Assembly: GCA_945882215.1 (NCBI GenBank)
Contig: CAMCWM010000016.1
Span: 1 to 48,478 of the forward strand
From: Akkermansia muciniphila
GTDB taxonomy: Bacteria; Verrucomicrobiota; Verrucomicrobiia; Verrucomicrobiales; Verrucomicrobiaceae
Direction: 5' to 3'
DNA: 48,478 nt
Part shown: piece by piece, positions 39,869 to 47,236 of the stretch
Layout of the letters: every line of letters begins with the position of its first letter
Numbering within the stretch: the stretch's first letter is position 1
Notes under the pieces: model-generated
Databases searched by the model: none
What the model saw: the letters and a program-made list of their open reading frames with translations, nothing else
Told to the model about the DNA's origin: nothing
Translations under genes and position numbers: made by a program

Positions 39869-42253
39869 ATGTTCCTTCGCCTTCTCACCCTCACTCTGCT
39901 TCTCACCGCCGCCACCCACGCGGCGGTGGATTACAACACGCAGATCAAGCCACTGCTCCAGCAGCACTGCGTGAAATGCCACGGCGCCACCACGCAGAAA
40001 TCAAAGTTGCGGCTCGACACCGCCGCCGCCGCACAAACAGGCGGCTCACGCGGCTCCGCGCTGCCAGACCTTCTCATACAGGTCATCTCCGGCACGCATG
40101 ACGAGATCCCGCAGATGCCCTACAAGCGTGGACCGCTCGATTCCGCCCAGATCGCCATCATCAAGCAGTGGATCGCCGAAGGTGCGAAGCATCCCGCCGA
40201 TGAACCCCGCAGCGACGACCGCCACTGGGCCTTCATTCCGCCCGTGAAGGCAGCGTTGCCGCCCAACGGCACCGCACATCCCATCGACGCCTTCATTCGC
40301 GCCCGTCTCACCAAAGAAGGCCTTCAGCCCTCACCTCCAGCGGCCCCAGAAACCCTCATCCGCCGTCTCCACCTCGATCTCACCGGCCTGCCACCGACTC
40401 CGGCAGAAGTCGCCGCCTTCATCAAGAATCCAGCATCGAGCATCAAGGATCTAGCATCCAGCCTCCTCGCCTCCAAACACCACGGCGAGCGCTGGGGCCG
40501 CTGGTGGCTCGATCAGGCACGCTACGGCGACAGCAACGGCTACTCCATCGACGCTCCACGTTCCATGTGGCCGTATCGCGACTACGTCGTCAACGCTCTG
40601 AATGCCGACAAACCCTTCGACCAGTTCACCCTCGAACAACTTGCCGGCGACCTCCTTCCCAAACCTTCCCGCGACCAGCTCATCGCCACCGGCTTTCATC
40701 GCAACACGCAGATCAATCAGGAGGGCGGCATCGACAAGGAGCAGTTCCGCATTGAGAGCGTCTTCGACCGCGTCGCCACCACCGGCACCGTCTGGCTCGG
40801 CCTCACCATCGGCTGCGCGCAGTGCCACGATCACAAGTTTGATCCCATCAGCCAGCGCGAGTACTACCAGCTCTTCGCCTTCCTCAACAACCAGGACGAG
40901 CCCACCCTGCCCGTCCCCAATCCCGGCCAGGATCTTGAAAAGCTCAAGGCCGAGCACCAGCAGGTGCTCAAGCAGATCGACGCCCACATCAAAGAGCGCA
41001 TGGCCGTGCTGCAGGAATGGGAAAGCACGCTCGGTGAGCCTTCCAGAAAACTCCTCCCCGCCGATGCCATCAAATCCCTCGCCAAGCCTGCCGCCAAACG
41101 CGCTGCCGCCGATCATCGCCTCCTCTTCAAAGCCATGACCGGCACGGCCGACTCCATCTTCAATCCGCTCTACGACCGCCACCTCGAACTCGACAACATC
41201 TTCAAGAACGGCACCACCACCCTCGTGATGAAGGAGCTGCCCCAACCGCGCAAAACCACCCTCTTCATCAAAGGCGACTTCACCCGCCCCTCCGACGAAG
41301 TCCAGCCCGCTGTCCCCGCTGTCCTCCATCCCCTGCCCGACAATGCCAAACGCGACCGCCTCGCCCTCGCGCAATGGCTCATCGACCGCCGCAACCCACT
41401 CACCGCCCGCGTCATCGTCAACCGCGTCTGGCAGCAGTACTTTGGCCGCGGCCTCGTCGAGACCGAAAACGACTTCGGCACCATGGGCCGCCTGCCCAGC
41501 CATCCCGAACTCCTCGACTGGCTGGCCGTCGATTTCATGGAGCACGGCTGGAGCCTCAAGCACCTCCACCAGCTCATCGTCACGAGTCAAACATATCTCC
41601 AATCCAGTTCTCAGTCTGATCACTCAGCACTGAGCACTGAGCACTTTCTCCGCAACGCCAAAAACACCGACCCCAACAACGACCTCCTCTGGCGCCAAAA
41701 CCGCCTGCGCCTCGATGCTGAAGTCGTGCGCGATGTCTGCCTCGCCACCAGCGGCCTGCTCTCGCCCAAAATGGGGGGAGCGCCCGTCTATCCCCCCATT
41801 CCCGATGGCGTCATGTCCCTCGGCCAGGTCAAACGCGCCTGGCCCCTCAGCAAAGGAGCCGACCGCTACCGCCGCGGCCTCTACACCTTCATCTTCCGCG
41901 CCACCCCGCCGCCTGCGCTCAGCGTCTTCGACGCCCCCGACGGCTTCAGCACCTGCACCCGCCGCATCCGCAGCAACACCCCGCTGCAAGCCCTCACCCT
42001 GCTCAACGACTCCGCCTACGTCGAATTCGCCCAGGCTCTAGCCGCGCGTTTGATGAAGCAGTCCAAAACCGACGACGCCCGCATCAGCCACGCCTACCAG
42101 CTCTGCGTCTCCCGCGCTCCCAGCGAGCGCGAACGCCAGTCCCTCGCCCGGCTGCTCCACGCCGAGCGTGATTCAGGCGCCACGGAAGCCCAAGCCTGGC
42201 AGGCTCTCGCCCGTGTCCTGCTCAACCTCGACGAAACCATCACGCGGGAGTGA
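39869..42253 (+). CDS. Second PSD1-type cytochrome c protein (no DUF1501 partner)
   Basis: 794 residues with a signal peptide (MFLRLLTLTLLLTAATHA). PSCyt1 heme Cys34-x-x-Cys37-His38, DUF1549 from IDAFIRARLTKEG with CAQCHDHKFDP, a helical middle region (LKAEHQQVLKQIDAHIKERM), and DUF1553 starting at LTARVIVNRVWQQYFGRGLV. It lacks the discoidin-like insert of the other PSD1. Two heptamer arrays lie within it, one in DUF1549 and one in DUF1553. Typical PSD1 genes are followed by a DUF1501 gene, but the next gene here is an unrelated coiled-coil protein. Function as for the family: periplasmic redox step in polysaccharide or organic sulfate use, inferred. Confidence 0.92.
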   Translation: MFLRLLTLTLLLTAATHAAVDYNTQIKPLLQQHCVKCHGATTQKSKLRLDTAAAAQTGGSRGSALPDLLIQVISGTHDEIPQMPYKRGPLDSAQIAIIKQWIAEGAKHPADEPRSDDRHWAFIPPVKAALPPNGTAHPIDAFIRARLTKEGLQPSPPAAPETLIRRLHLDLTGLPPTPAEVAAFIKNPASSIKDLASSLLASKHHGERWGRWWLDQARYGDSNGYSIDAPRSMWPYRDYVVNALNADKPFDQFTLEQLAGDLLPKPSRDQLIATGFHRNTQINQEGGIDKEQFRIESVFDRVATTGTVWLGLTIGCAQCHDHKFDPISQREYYQLFAFLNNQDEPTLPVPNPGQDLEKLKAEHQQVLKQIDAHIKERMAVLQEWESTLGEPSRKLLPADAIKSLAKPAAKRAAADHRLLFKAMTGTADSIFNPLYDRHLELDNIFKNGTTTLVMKELPQPRKTTLFIKGDFTRPSDEVQPAVPAVLHPLPDNAKRDRLALAQWLIDRRNPLTARVIVNRVWQQYFGRGLVETENDFGTMGRLPSHPELLDWLAVDFMEHGWSLKHLHQLIVTSQTYLQSSSQSDHSALSTEHFLRNAKNTDPNNDLLWRQNRLRLDAEVVRDVCLATSGLLSPKMGGAPVYPPIPDGVMSLGQVKRAWPLSKGADRYRRGLYTFIFRATPPPALSVFDAPDGFSTCTRRIRSNTPLQALTLLNDSAYVEFAQALAARLMKQSKTDDARISHAYQLCVSRAPSERERQSLARLLHAERDSGATEAQAWQALARVLLNLDETITRE
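40426..40460. repeat. Tandem heptamer repeat (5 units) in the second PSD1
   Basis: Five units near GCATCRA (GCATCGA and GCATCAA are exact shared units with the array at 25632-25659). They encode NPASSIKDLASS, a linker of DUF1549 in the same place as in the first PSD1 protein. Confidence 0.8.
41621..41641. repeat. Tandem heptamer repeat (3 units) in DUF1553
   Basis: CACTCAG followed by two CACTGAG units and a partial copy; they encode HSALSTEH in a loop of DUF1553 that is longer than in the first PSD1 protein. Confidence 0.75.
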
Positions 42254-42465
42254 TCCTTACGACGAACACTTTTTGTCCGTCGGTCCGAACAGCCTGATCT
42301 GTGAGCTTGTGCCATGCTGCTGCTTCCTGCTCTGGCAGGCATGGCGCTGCGGCGTCGCAGAAGCTGTTGAGATGGCGGAAGGCCAACGTCGCCTCGCAGG
42401 AGTGGTCGCAGACTGAAAAATGACCCGGTTGCGCATGTCGCGCCATGCACTAGTTTTCCGGCATC

Positions 42466-42978
42466 ATGTTCAAAGACCTCCTTTCCCCTGCAAACACCTT
42501 CCTCTACGGCTTCGTGCTGTGCGGCATTTTCCTCGTGCAGTCGCTTTGGGCCCACTGGAAGACCAAGCGCGAACTCAAGCGCTACAAAGGCATGCTCAGC
42601 GACAAACTCGACCTCGACTCGAAGCAGAGCCAGGATCTCACCAAGGAGCGCGCCGCGCTGAAACAGGAGAATGAGAATCTGCGCATGCAGGTCGCCCGCC
42701 TCAACGAGCGTTCCGACAACAAGATGCAGCGCGAGCTCGAAATCCTCGCCCGCGCCGAGAAGCAGATGACCATCAGCGCCCCCGGCTTCGCCCCGGCGTG
42801 GGAGATGGCCAAATCCGCCGCCCTCGGCCAGCTTGAGAATGAGGAGAAGGGCCACTCATTCCCGCAGAAAATCTTCCGCAAGCTGATCGGCTCCGGTTCG
42901 GCGCAAACCAACGTCGCCCTGCCCGAATCCGCCGCCGCAGCGGCAAAAAATGGCGAGGCCACCGCTTCCGCCGCCTGA
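42466..42978 (+). CDS. Membrane-anchored coiled-coil protein
   Basis: 170 residues from ATG 42466. One N-terminal membrane helix (NTFLYGFVLCGIFLVQSLWA), then a charged coiled coil (KTKRELKRYKGMLSDKLDLD, LKQENENLRMQVARLNERSD), a short conserved-looking core (SAPGFAPAWEMAKSAALGQL, FPQKIFRKLIGSG) and an alanine-rich tail. Function unknown; resembles small anchors of the cell-division or DNA-uptake type only by architecture. It is 13 bp before dprA and probably co-transcribed. Confidence 0.8.
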   Translation: MFKDLLSPANTFLYGFVLCGIFLVQSLWAHWKTKRELKRYKGMLSDKLDLDSKQSQDLTKERAALKQENENLRMQVARLNERSDNKMQRELEILARAEKQMTISAPGFAPAWEMAKSAALGQLENEEKGHSFPQKIFRKLIGSGSAQTNVALPESAAAAAKNGEATASAA

Positions 42979-42991
42979 AACCTGAGCACGA

Positions 42992-44092
42992 ATGACCCGC
43001 ACGGAGGCTTACCTCGCGCTCAACCTGCTCCCGCAGGTCGGACCGGTGCGCGTACGCAAGCTCCTGCAGCACTTCGGCAGCCCTGAGCGCATCCTAACCG
43101 CGAAGTCGTCCGAGATTCTCCGGGTCGAAGGCTTTGGCCTCGCCCAGGCGGAGTCCATCGCCGGATGGGAATCACAGATTGATCTCGGCGGCGAACTGCA
43201 AAAGATCCGCGACCGCGAACTCACGCTTCTCACGCAGGAAGACGAACTTTATCCGCCTCTGCTGCGTGAAATCCACGACCCGCCCGTCGTCCTCTACGTC
43301 TGGGGCAATCTGACGAAGCGTGATCACAACGCCCTAGGCGTCGTCGGCAGCCGCCATGCCACGCATTACGGCCTCAGCGCCACCAAGAAGCTCAGCTTCC
43401 AGATCGCCTACGCCGGTTTTGCCGTCATCAGCGGCCTTGCACGCGGCATCGACACCGCCGCGCATGAGGCGGCGCTTGCCGCCAAAGGCCGCACCATCGC
43501 TGTCATCGGCTCGGGCATCGGCAAACTCTATCCGCCCGAAAACATGGCCCTCGCCGAACGCATCGCGCAAAATGGCGCCGTCATCAGCGAGTATCCCGTT
43601 GATCGCATCGCCGACAAACAAACCTTTCCCTACCGCAACCGCATCGTTGCCGGTTGGAGCTGCGGCTTGATCGTCGTCGAGGCCCCAATGCGCAGCGGCT
43701 CGCTCATCACCGCGCAACAGGCCACCGAGCAAGGCCGCGCCGTCTATGCCGTGCCCGGTCCCATCGACAAGCCCACCTCCGCCGGCTGCAATCGTCTCAT
43801 TCAACAAGGCGCGAAGCTCATCATGGATGGTGCCGACGTGCTTGATGATTTGATGACCCTCTTCCCCACCGCACCCTGCGCCCCCAAAGTCGAAGAATCC
43901 CGCCCTGCCGTCACGCTCACGCTGGAGGAAGAAATCCTCTACCAGGCCATCAGCACCGACGAGGCCCACATCAACGACATCACCACCGCCTCCGGCCTCA
44001 CTTCCGCCACGGTTTCAGCGACCTTGATGCGTCTCGAAATGAAACGCCTCATCCGCGCTTTGCCGGGGCGCAGGTATGTGCGGCTGGTTTGA
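42992..44092 (+). CDS. dprA: DNA-processing protein DprA
   Basis: 366 residues. N-terminal SAM-like helices (LNLLPQVGPVRVRKLLQHFG), then the Rossmann core GVVGSRHATHYG, ISGLARGIDTAAHEAAL, VIGSGIGKLYPPENM and AVYAVPGPIDKPTSAGCNRL, and a C-terminal winged helix (HINDITTASGLTSATVSATL). DprA loads RecA onto single-stranded DNA that enters during natural transformation. Its presence is compatible with competence, although no other competence gene is in the window. Confidence 0.95.
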   Translation: MTRTEAYLALNLLPQVGPVRVRKLLQHFGSPERILTAKSSEILRVEGFGLAQAESIAGWESQIDLGGELQKIRDRELTLLTQEDELYPPLLREIHDPPVVLYVWGNLTKRDHNALGVVGSRHATHYGLSATKKLSFQIAYAGFAVISGLARGIDTAAHEAALAAKGRTIAVIGSGIGKLYPPENMALAERIAQNGAVISEYPVDRIADKQTFPYRNRIVAGWSCGLIVVEAPMRSGSLITAQQATEQGRAVYAVPGPIDKPTSAGCNRLIQQGAKLIMDGADVLDDLMTLFPTAPCAPKVEESRPAVTLTLEEEILYQAISTDEAHINDITTASGLTSATVSATLMRLEMKRLIRALPGRRYVRLV

Positions 44093-44203
44093 AGAAACGG
44101 AAACGCCTTTGCTTCTCCGCCACCTGCCAAGGCACGCACCACCTTTCAGCCAGAACACTCCTGCTCGACGAAAACACCGCAATCTGCCACACATGCCGCC
44201 AGC

Positions 44204-44707
44204 ATGAGAGCTTCCGTCATCATCTTCCCCATTTTAGCATGCTGTGGATGTACATCCCTGCTCGAACGCCCGGTGGAGATCACTCCTGATGACATTTATT
44301 CGTGGGAAGACCAGCACTACCCTGCATCGCACTGGGAGTATCTCGGCAGCAGAGGGCAATACCACTATTTTGATCGGAGCAACATTGGAATGACACCGCT
44401 CAAACTTCATCGAAGGTATTTGCCGGACTTCGAAGGTTATCCCTATCATCGGGATCATCCGATACTCGAATCTGCGGACGTCGAAGTCTGGGCTGATCAC
44501 ATCCGCATTGAGATTGACGGTGAAAAGCCCCTTTGGGTTCCCTTCAAATCAAAAGGGTTCATCACTGCCGATCGAAGACCCGCGCGACAACCGCGCCAGC
44601 CCCTGCCCGCGCCTCCGACCACAAGCCGCGTGATTCCTTGGAAGCGTTTGATGGAAAATCACGAGACACTCCGGGTCGAAGGGCCCTCAACCACTGTGAT
44701 CGAGTGA
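44204..44707 (+). CDS. Lipoprotein-like protein, unknown function
   Basis: 167 residues from ATG 44204. The start MRASVIIFPILACCGCTSLL is a short hydrophobic signal with three cysteines; a lipobox is likely but not exact (CGC). The mature part is rich in Tyr, His, Trp and Asp (IYSWEDQHYPASHWEYLGSR, HYFDRSNIGMTPLKLHRRYL) and ends in a proline/arginine stretch. No known motif. The GC content looks lower than that of dprA. It lies 111 bp after dprA and converges with the methyltransferase gene. Confidence 0.75.
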   Translation: MRASVIIFPILACCGCTSLLERPVEITPDDIYSWEDQHYPASHWEYLGSRGQYHYFDRSNIGMTPLKLHRRYLPDFEGYPYHRDHPILESADVEVWADHIRIEIDGEKPLWVPFKSKGFITADRRPARQPRQPLPAPPTTSRVIPWKRLMENHETLRVEGPSTTVIE

Positions 44708-44751
44708 GTTCATCTCACCGCAGAAGACAACAACTCTGCTGACACAGCCCT

Positions 44752-45558
44752 TCACCGCTTCTCCCATAGCAGCGCCAAGAACAACGGAAACTCCTTCCGC
44801 GCCCGGTTCTCGGCTCGCGCTCGTGGTCCCGGCTGGCTTTCCTTGTGGGAATACCATTCCTCGATGCCGGCGAGCCGCAATCCAGCGCCGAAGCCGGTGC
44901 CCGTGAGGGTTTGCAGGCTGCGATGAAAGGAGGTGGTGCTCTCGCTGTCGGCTTTGCCGGGATGCATGATGATGGGGATGCTCAGCGTGCTGCTGTAGGC
45001 GTCCGTGCGGCGGTATTGGATCTTGGTCGCTTCATCATTCCCCCAGCTCGACTGACGCGGGATGCGGAAGGCGGGATGGTTCACCACCCAGAGCATGCGC
45101 CCGCCGGGCTTGAGCACCTGCGCGGCTGCGGCGCTCACCAAATCGAGATGCTCCATGTTCTGCACGCACAAAATGGCCGAGGCGGCGTCGAACTCGCCGA
45201 GGTCGGTGATCTGCGCGGCATCCCGCGCCAGATAACGCACAGGCGGCTTCACCGGATAGGTGCGCGCTTTTTGGATCAGGGTCGGTGCCGCATCCACACC
45301 CGTTACCTGGCAGCCCACCTGCGCCAGCGCCCGGCAGAACACACCCTGCCCGCAGCCCAGGTCGAGCACGCGCTCGCCGCGCTTCGGCGCGAGCAGTTTG
45401 AGCGCGCCCGGAATGACGACAGCCTGATACAGCTCCGAACCACGCTCGCCGATGATGCGGTCATACCAGTCCGCAGATTTTTCCCACGAGGTACCGTGCT
45501 CACGCTGATGTTGTTGCGGAGGACGGGGGCGGAACGGGCGGCGTGGCGGCTGAGGCAT
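44752..45558 (-). CDS. Class I SAM-dependent methyltransferase
   Basis: 268 residues from ATG 45558 (MPQPPRRPFRPRPPQQHQRE); the frame is open further up but that part runs opposite the intergenic repeats. SAM motif I is VLDLGCGQGVF, the acidic motif II end is VTGVDAAPTLI, and DAASAILCVQNMEHLDLV and LKPGGRMLWVVNHPAFRIP are motifs III-IV of the Methyltransf_11 type. The substrate is unknown; the NHPAFRIP loop is typical of small-molecule methyltransferases. Own transcript, downstream of the DUF4340 terminator. Confidence 0.9.
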   Translation of the reverse strand: MPQPPRRPFRPRPPQQHQREHGTSWEKSADWYDRIIGERGSELYQAVVIPGALKLLAPKRGERVLDLGCGQGVFCRALAQVGCQVTGVDAAPTLIQKARTYPVKPPVRYLARDAAQITDLGEFDAASAILCVQNMEHLDLVSAAAAQVLKPGGRMLWVVNHPAFRIPRQSSWGNDEATKIQYRRTDAYSSTLSIPIIMHPGKADSESTTSFHRSLQTLTGTGFGAGLRLAGIEEWYSHKESQPGPRARAENRARKEFPLFLALLWEKR

Positions 45559-45682
45559 GCACCCATGATGAAGCGGCACTGGCGTGGAGCAATGACGAAC
45601 GCCGAGTCTCCCGCCAGGACGAACCGAAGATGATGAAAACGCATGTGCGCTCACCGTGGAAAAAGACACTCTTGTCCATGTC

Positions 45683-45705
45683 GTGAGACGGGCTCCCTGT
45701 CTCAC
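45683..45705. repeat. GTGAGAC/GTCTCAC palindrome
   Basis: GTGAGAC (45683-45689) and GTCTCAC (45699-45705) form a 7-bp stem that extends by one pair outwards, with a 9-base loop. The arms are those of the 1894-1910 hairpin, so this is a second copy of the same REP-like family, again in a gap between two genes. Confidence 0.55.
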
Positions 45706-45758
45706 GTGCCTTGCAGAAGTCGGCACAGGCACAAAACCGCGCTCCGTGGGAGCCAGCA

Positions 45759-45791
45759 AAAACGGAGTGATGCATGGCATCACTCCGTTTT
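45759..45791 (-). terminator. Terminator after the DUF4340 gene, perfect 15-bp hairpin
   Basis: AAAACGGAGTGATGC pairs with GCATCACTCCGTTTT across the loop ATG. On the minus strand the stem is followed by TTTTTGCTGG. It lies 24 bp after the DUF4340 stop and ends the GldG-DUF4340 transcript. The A/T arms make it potentially bidirectional, but no plus-strand gene ends here. Confidence 0.85.
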
Positions 45792-45815
45792 GCGGGAAGC
45801 GTGAAAAGTGCGGGA

Positions 45816-47198
45816 TTACTTCTTCGCGTCAGGCGCAGGCTTGACCGGTTCGGCGGGTTTTTCGCCGGTGACGGGGTTGGTGCCGGGGGCAGGCGCGGGT
45901 TTGATCTCGGGCTTGGGCGCTTCGGGCAGCGGGGAGGCGGGCGCGGGAGCGGCCGGGGCGGGTTTTATGCCTTGGAGCATCTTTTGAATGTCGGGCAGGC
46001 TGCCGGCAGGCGCGGCGGCACCCGGCGCGGGCGCGGCATCGGGGGCGTCCGGCTTGGCCGGGTCGGCGAGGATCTCGGCGCGCTTTTTGAGGAGGCTGCT
46101 GATGGTGTATTCAGTGACTTCAAAGGCCCAGCCTTCGAGCTTCTTCTCGGCGGCGAGTTTTTCCTCGGTCTTCTTCTTTTCAGTGGCGAAGGCCTCATCG
46201 TTGGTCTTTTTGTCCTCGGGCTTCTCATCCTTCACGGGGGCACGTTCCTTCGGCAGCTCGGCGCTGACGGCGACGGTGAGGTAGTATTTGTCCCCGTCCT
46301 TGCCGGCCTGTTTCACGGCCTGGACGTTGTAGGTGAAGCCGTCGAAGGTGACGAGCTTCGCCTTCACGGCGTCCTTCAGGGCGGCGGCGGCCTTGTCCTT
46401 GGCCAGCACGTCGTTGAAGGTGGGACTGGAGAGCAGGCTGGTGAGGTTGGTCTTGCCGTTGTCGAGTTTTTCGCCGGGCTTGGCACCTTCGAGGGTGAAC
46501 TCGGTGGCTGCGGCATCGGGACGGGAGGCTTTCCACGAGTCTTCGGGCTTGGCGGCGGTGACTTCGACGGATTTGACCTTCTGCACGTCGAAGAATGCCT
46601 TTTCCAGCCAGGTGTCGGGCTTGCTTTCGAGGTCGGCAAAGGTGTTGCCGACGACCCAGATGGTCTCACCGTCGTCCGGGCTGACCATGCGGATGAGGCG
46701 CTCGTTGCTACCGCCGAAGGGGGAGGCGTTCGCATTGCCGGAGCTGGTGACGCTGGCACCGAGGACGAGGGACTTCTTGATGTTGCCCTTGGCATCGAGC
46801 AACTCGACGAGGGTGCCGATGCCGTAGCCATCCGGCTCGCCGGGAGGCTGGACGCCGATCTTGCCCCATGACTCTTTGCCGGCGAACTGCTTCTTGCTGA
46901 TCTTCTGCTCCTTGAGGGCAAGGAGGGCACGGCTGATCTTGTCGAAGCTGGCCTCGTAACCGCCGCGCTCGGCGACGGTCCAATTGGCACCGCTGAGGGC
47001 GACGTTGACCTCGTCCTTGGCGTCCTTGATGCGGATCTTCTGGACGCTGTTTACGTCGAAGTCAGGGATGAGCATCTCGCGCATGTCGGTGCCCTTGCGG
47101 GAACCGGTGCTGAGGCGGGATTTGCGATCCTTCTGCTGATAAAGAGCGGCTCCGACGAGCGCGACGAGCACGACGAGGAGAATGATGATCTTTTTCAT
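45816..47198 (-). CDS. DUF4340 domain protein
   Basis: 460 residues from ATG 47198. N-terminal membrane helix (MKKIIILLVVLVALVGAALY), then DUF4340 with VQKIRIKDAKDEVNVALSGA, NWTVAERGGYEAS, GKIGVQPPGEPDGYGIGTLV and TIWVVGNTFADLESKPDTWL. A highly charged stretch (KDEKPEDKKTNDEAFATEKK) and a Pro/Ala tail follow, both probably disordered. DUF4340 proteins follow GldG-type proteins in ABC-type gliding or envelope operons; they are thought to be periplasmic partners. Gap to GldG is 38 bp. Confidence 0.9.
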   Translation of the reverse strand: MKKIIILLVVLVALVGAALYQQKDRKSRLSTGSRKGTDMREMLIPDFDVNSVQKIRIKDAKDEVNVALSGANWTVAERGGYEASFDKISRALLALKEQKISKKQFAGKESWGKIGVQPPGEPDGYGIGTLVELLDAKGNIKKSLVLGASVTSSGNANASPFGGSNERLIRMVSPDDGETIWVVGNTFADLESKPDTWLEKAFFDVQKVKSVEVTAAKPEDSWKASRPDAAATEFTLEGAKPGEKLDNGKTNLTSLLSSPTFNDVLAKDKAAAALKDAVKAKLVTFDGFTYNVQAVKQAGKDGDKYYLTVAVSAELPKERAPVKDEKPEDKKTNDEAFATEKKKTEEKLAAEKKLEGWAFEVTEYTISSLLKKRAEILADPAKPDAPDAAPAPGAAAPAGSLPDIQKMLQGIKPAPAAPAPASPLPEAPKPEIKPAPAPGTNPVTGEKPAEPVKPAPDAKK

Positions 47199-47236
47199 GG
47201 TGTGTTAAAACAGGAGTGGGAAAAGGAGAGGATGAA

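Noticed and set aside
42254..42465. Possible small gene or decayed repeat between the second PSD1 gene and the coiled-coil gene
   Set aside because: Frames on both strands are short, overlap the PSD1 end and show no motif; it may hold a degenerate repeat but I could not define one.
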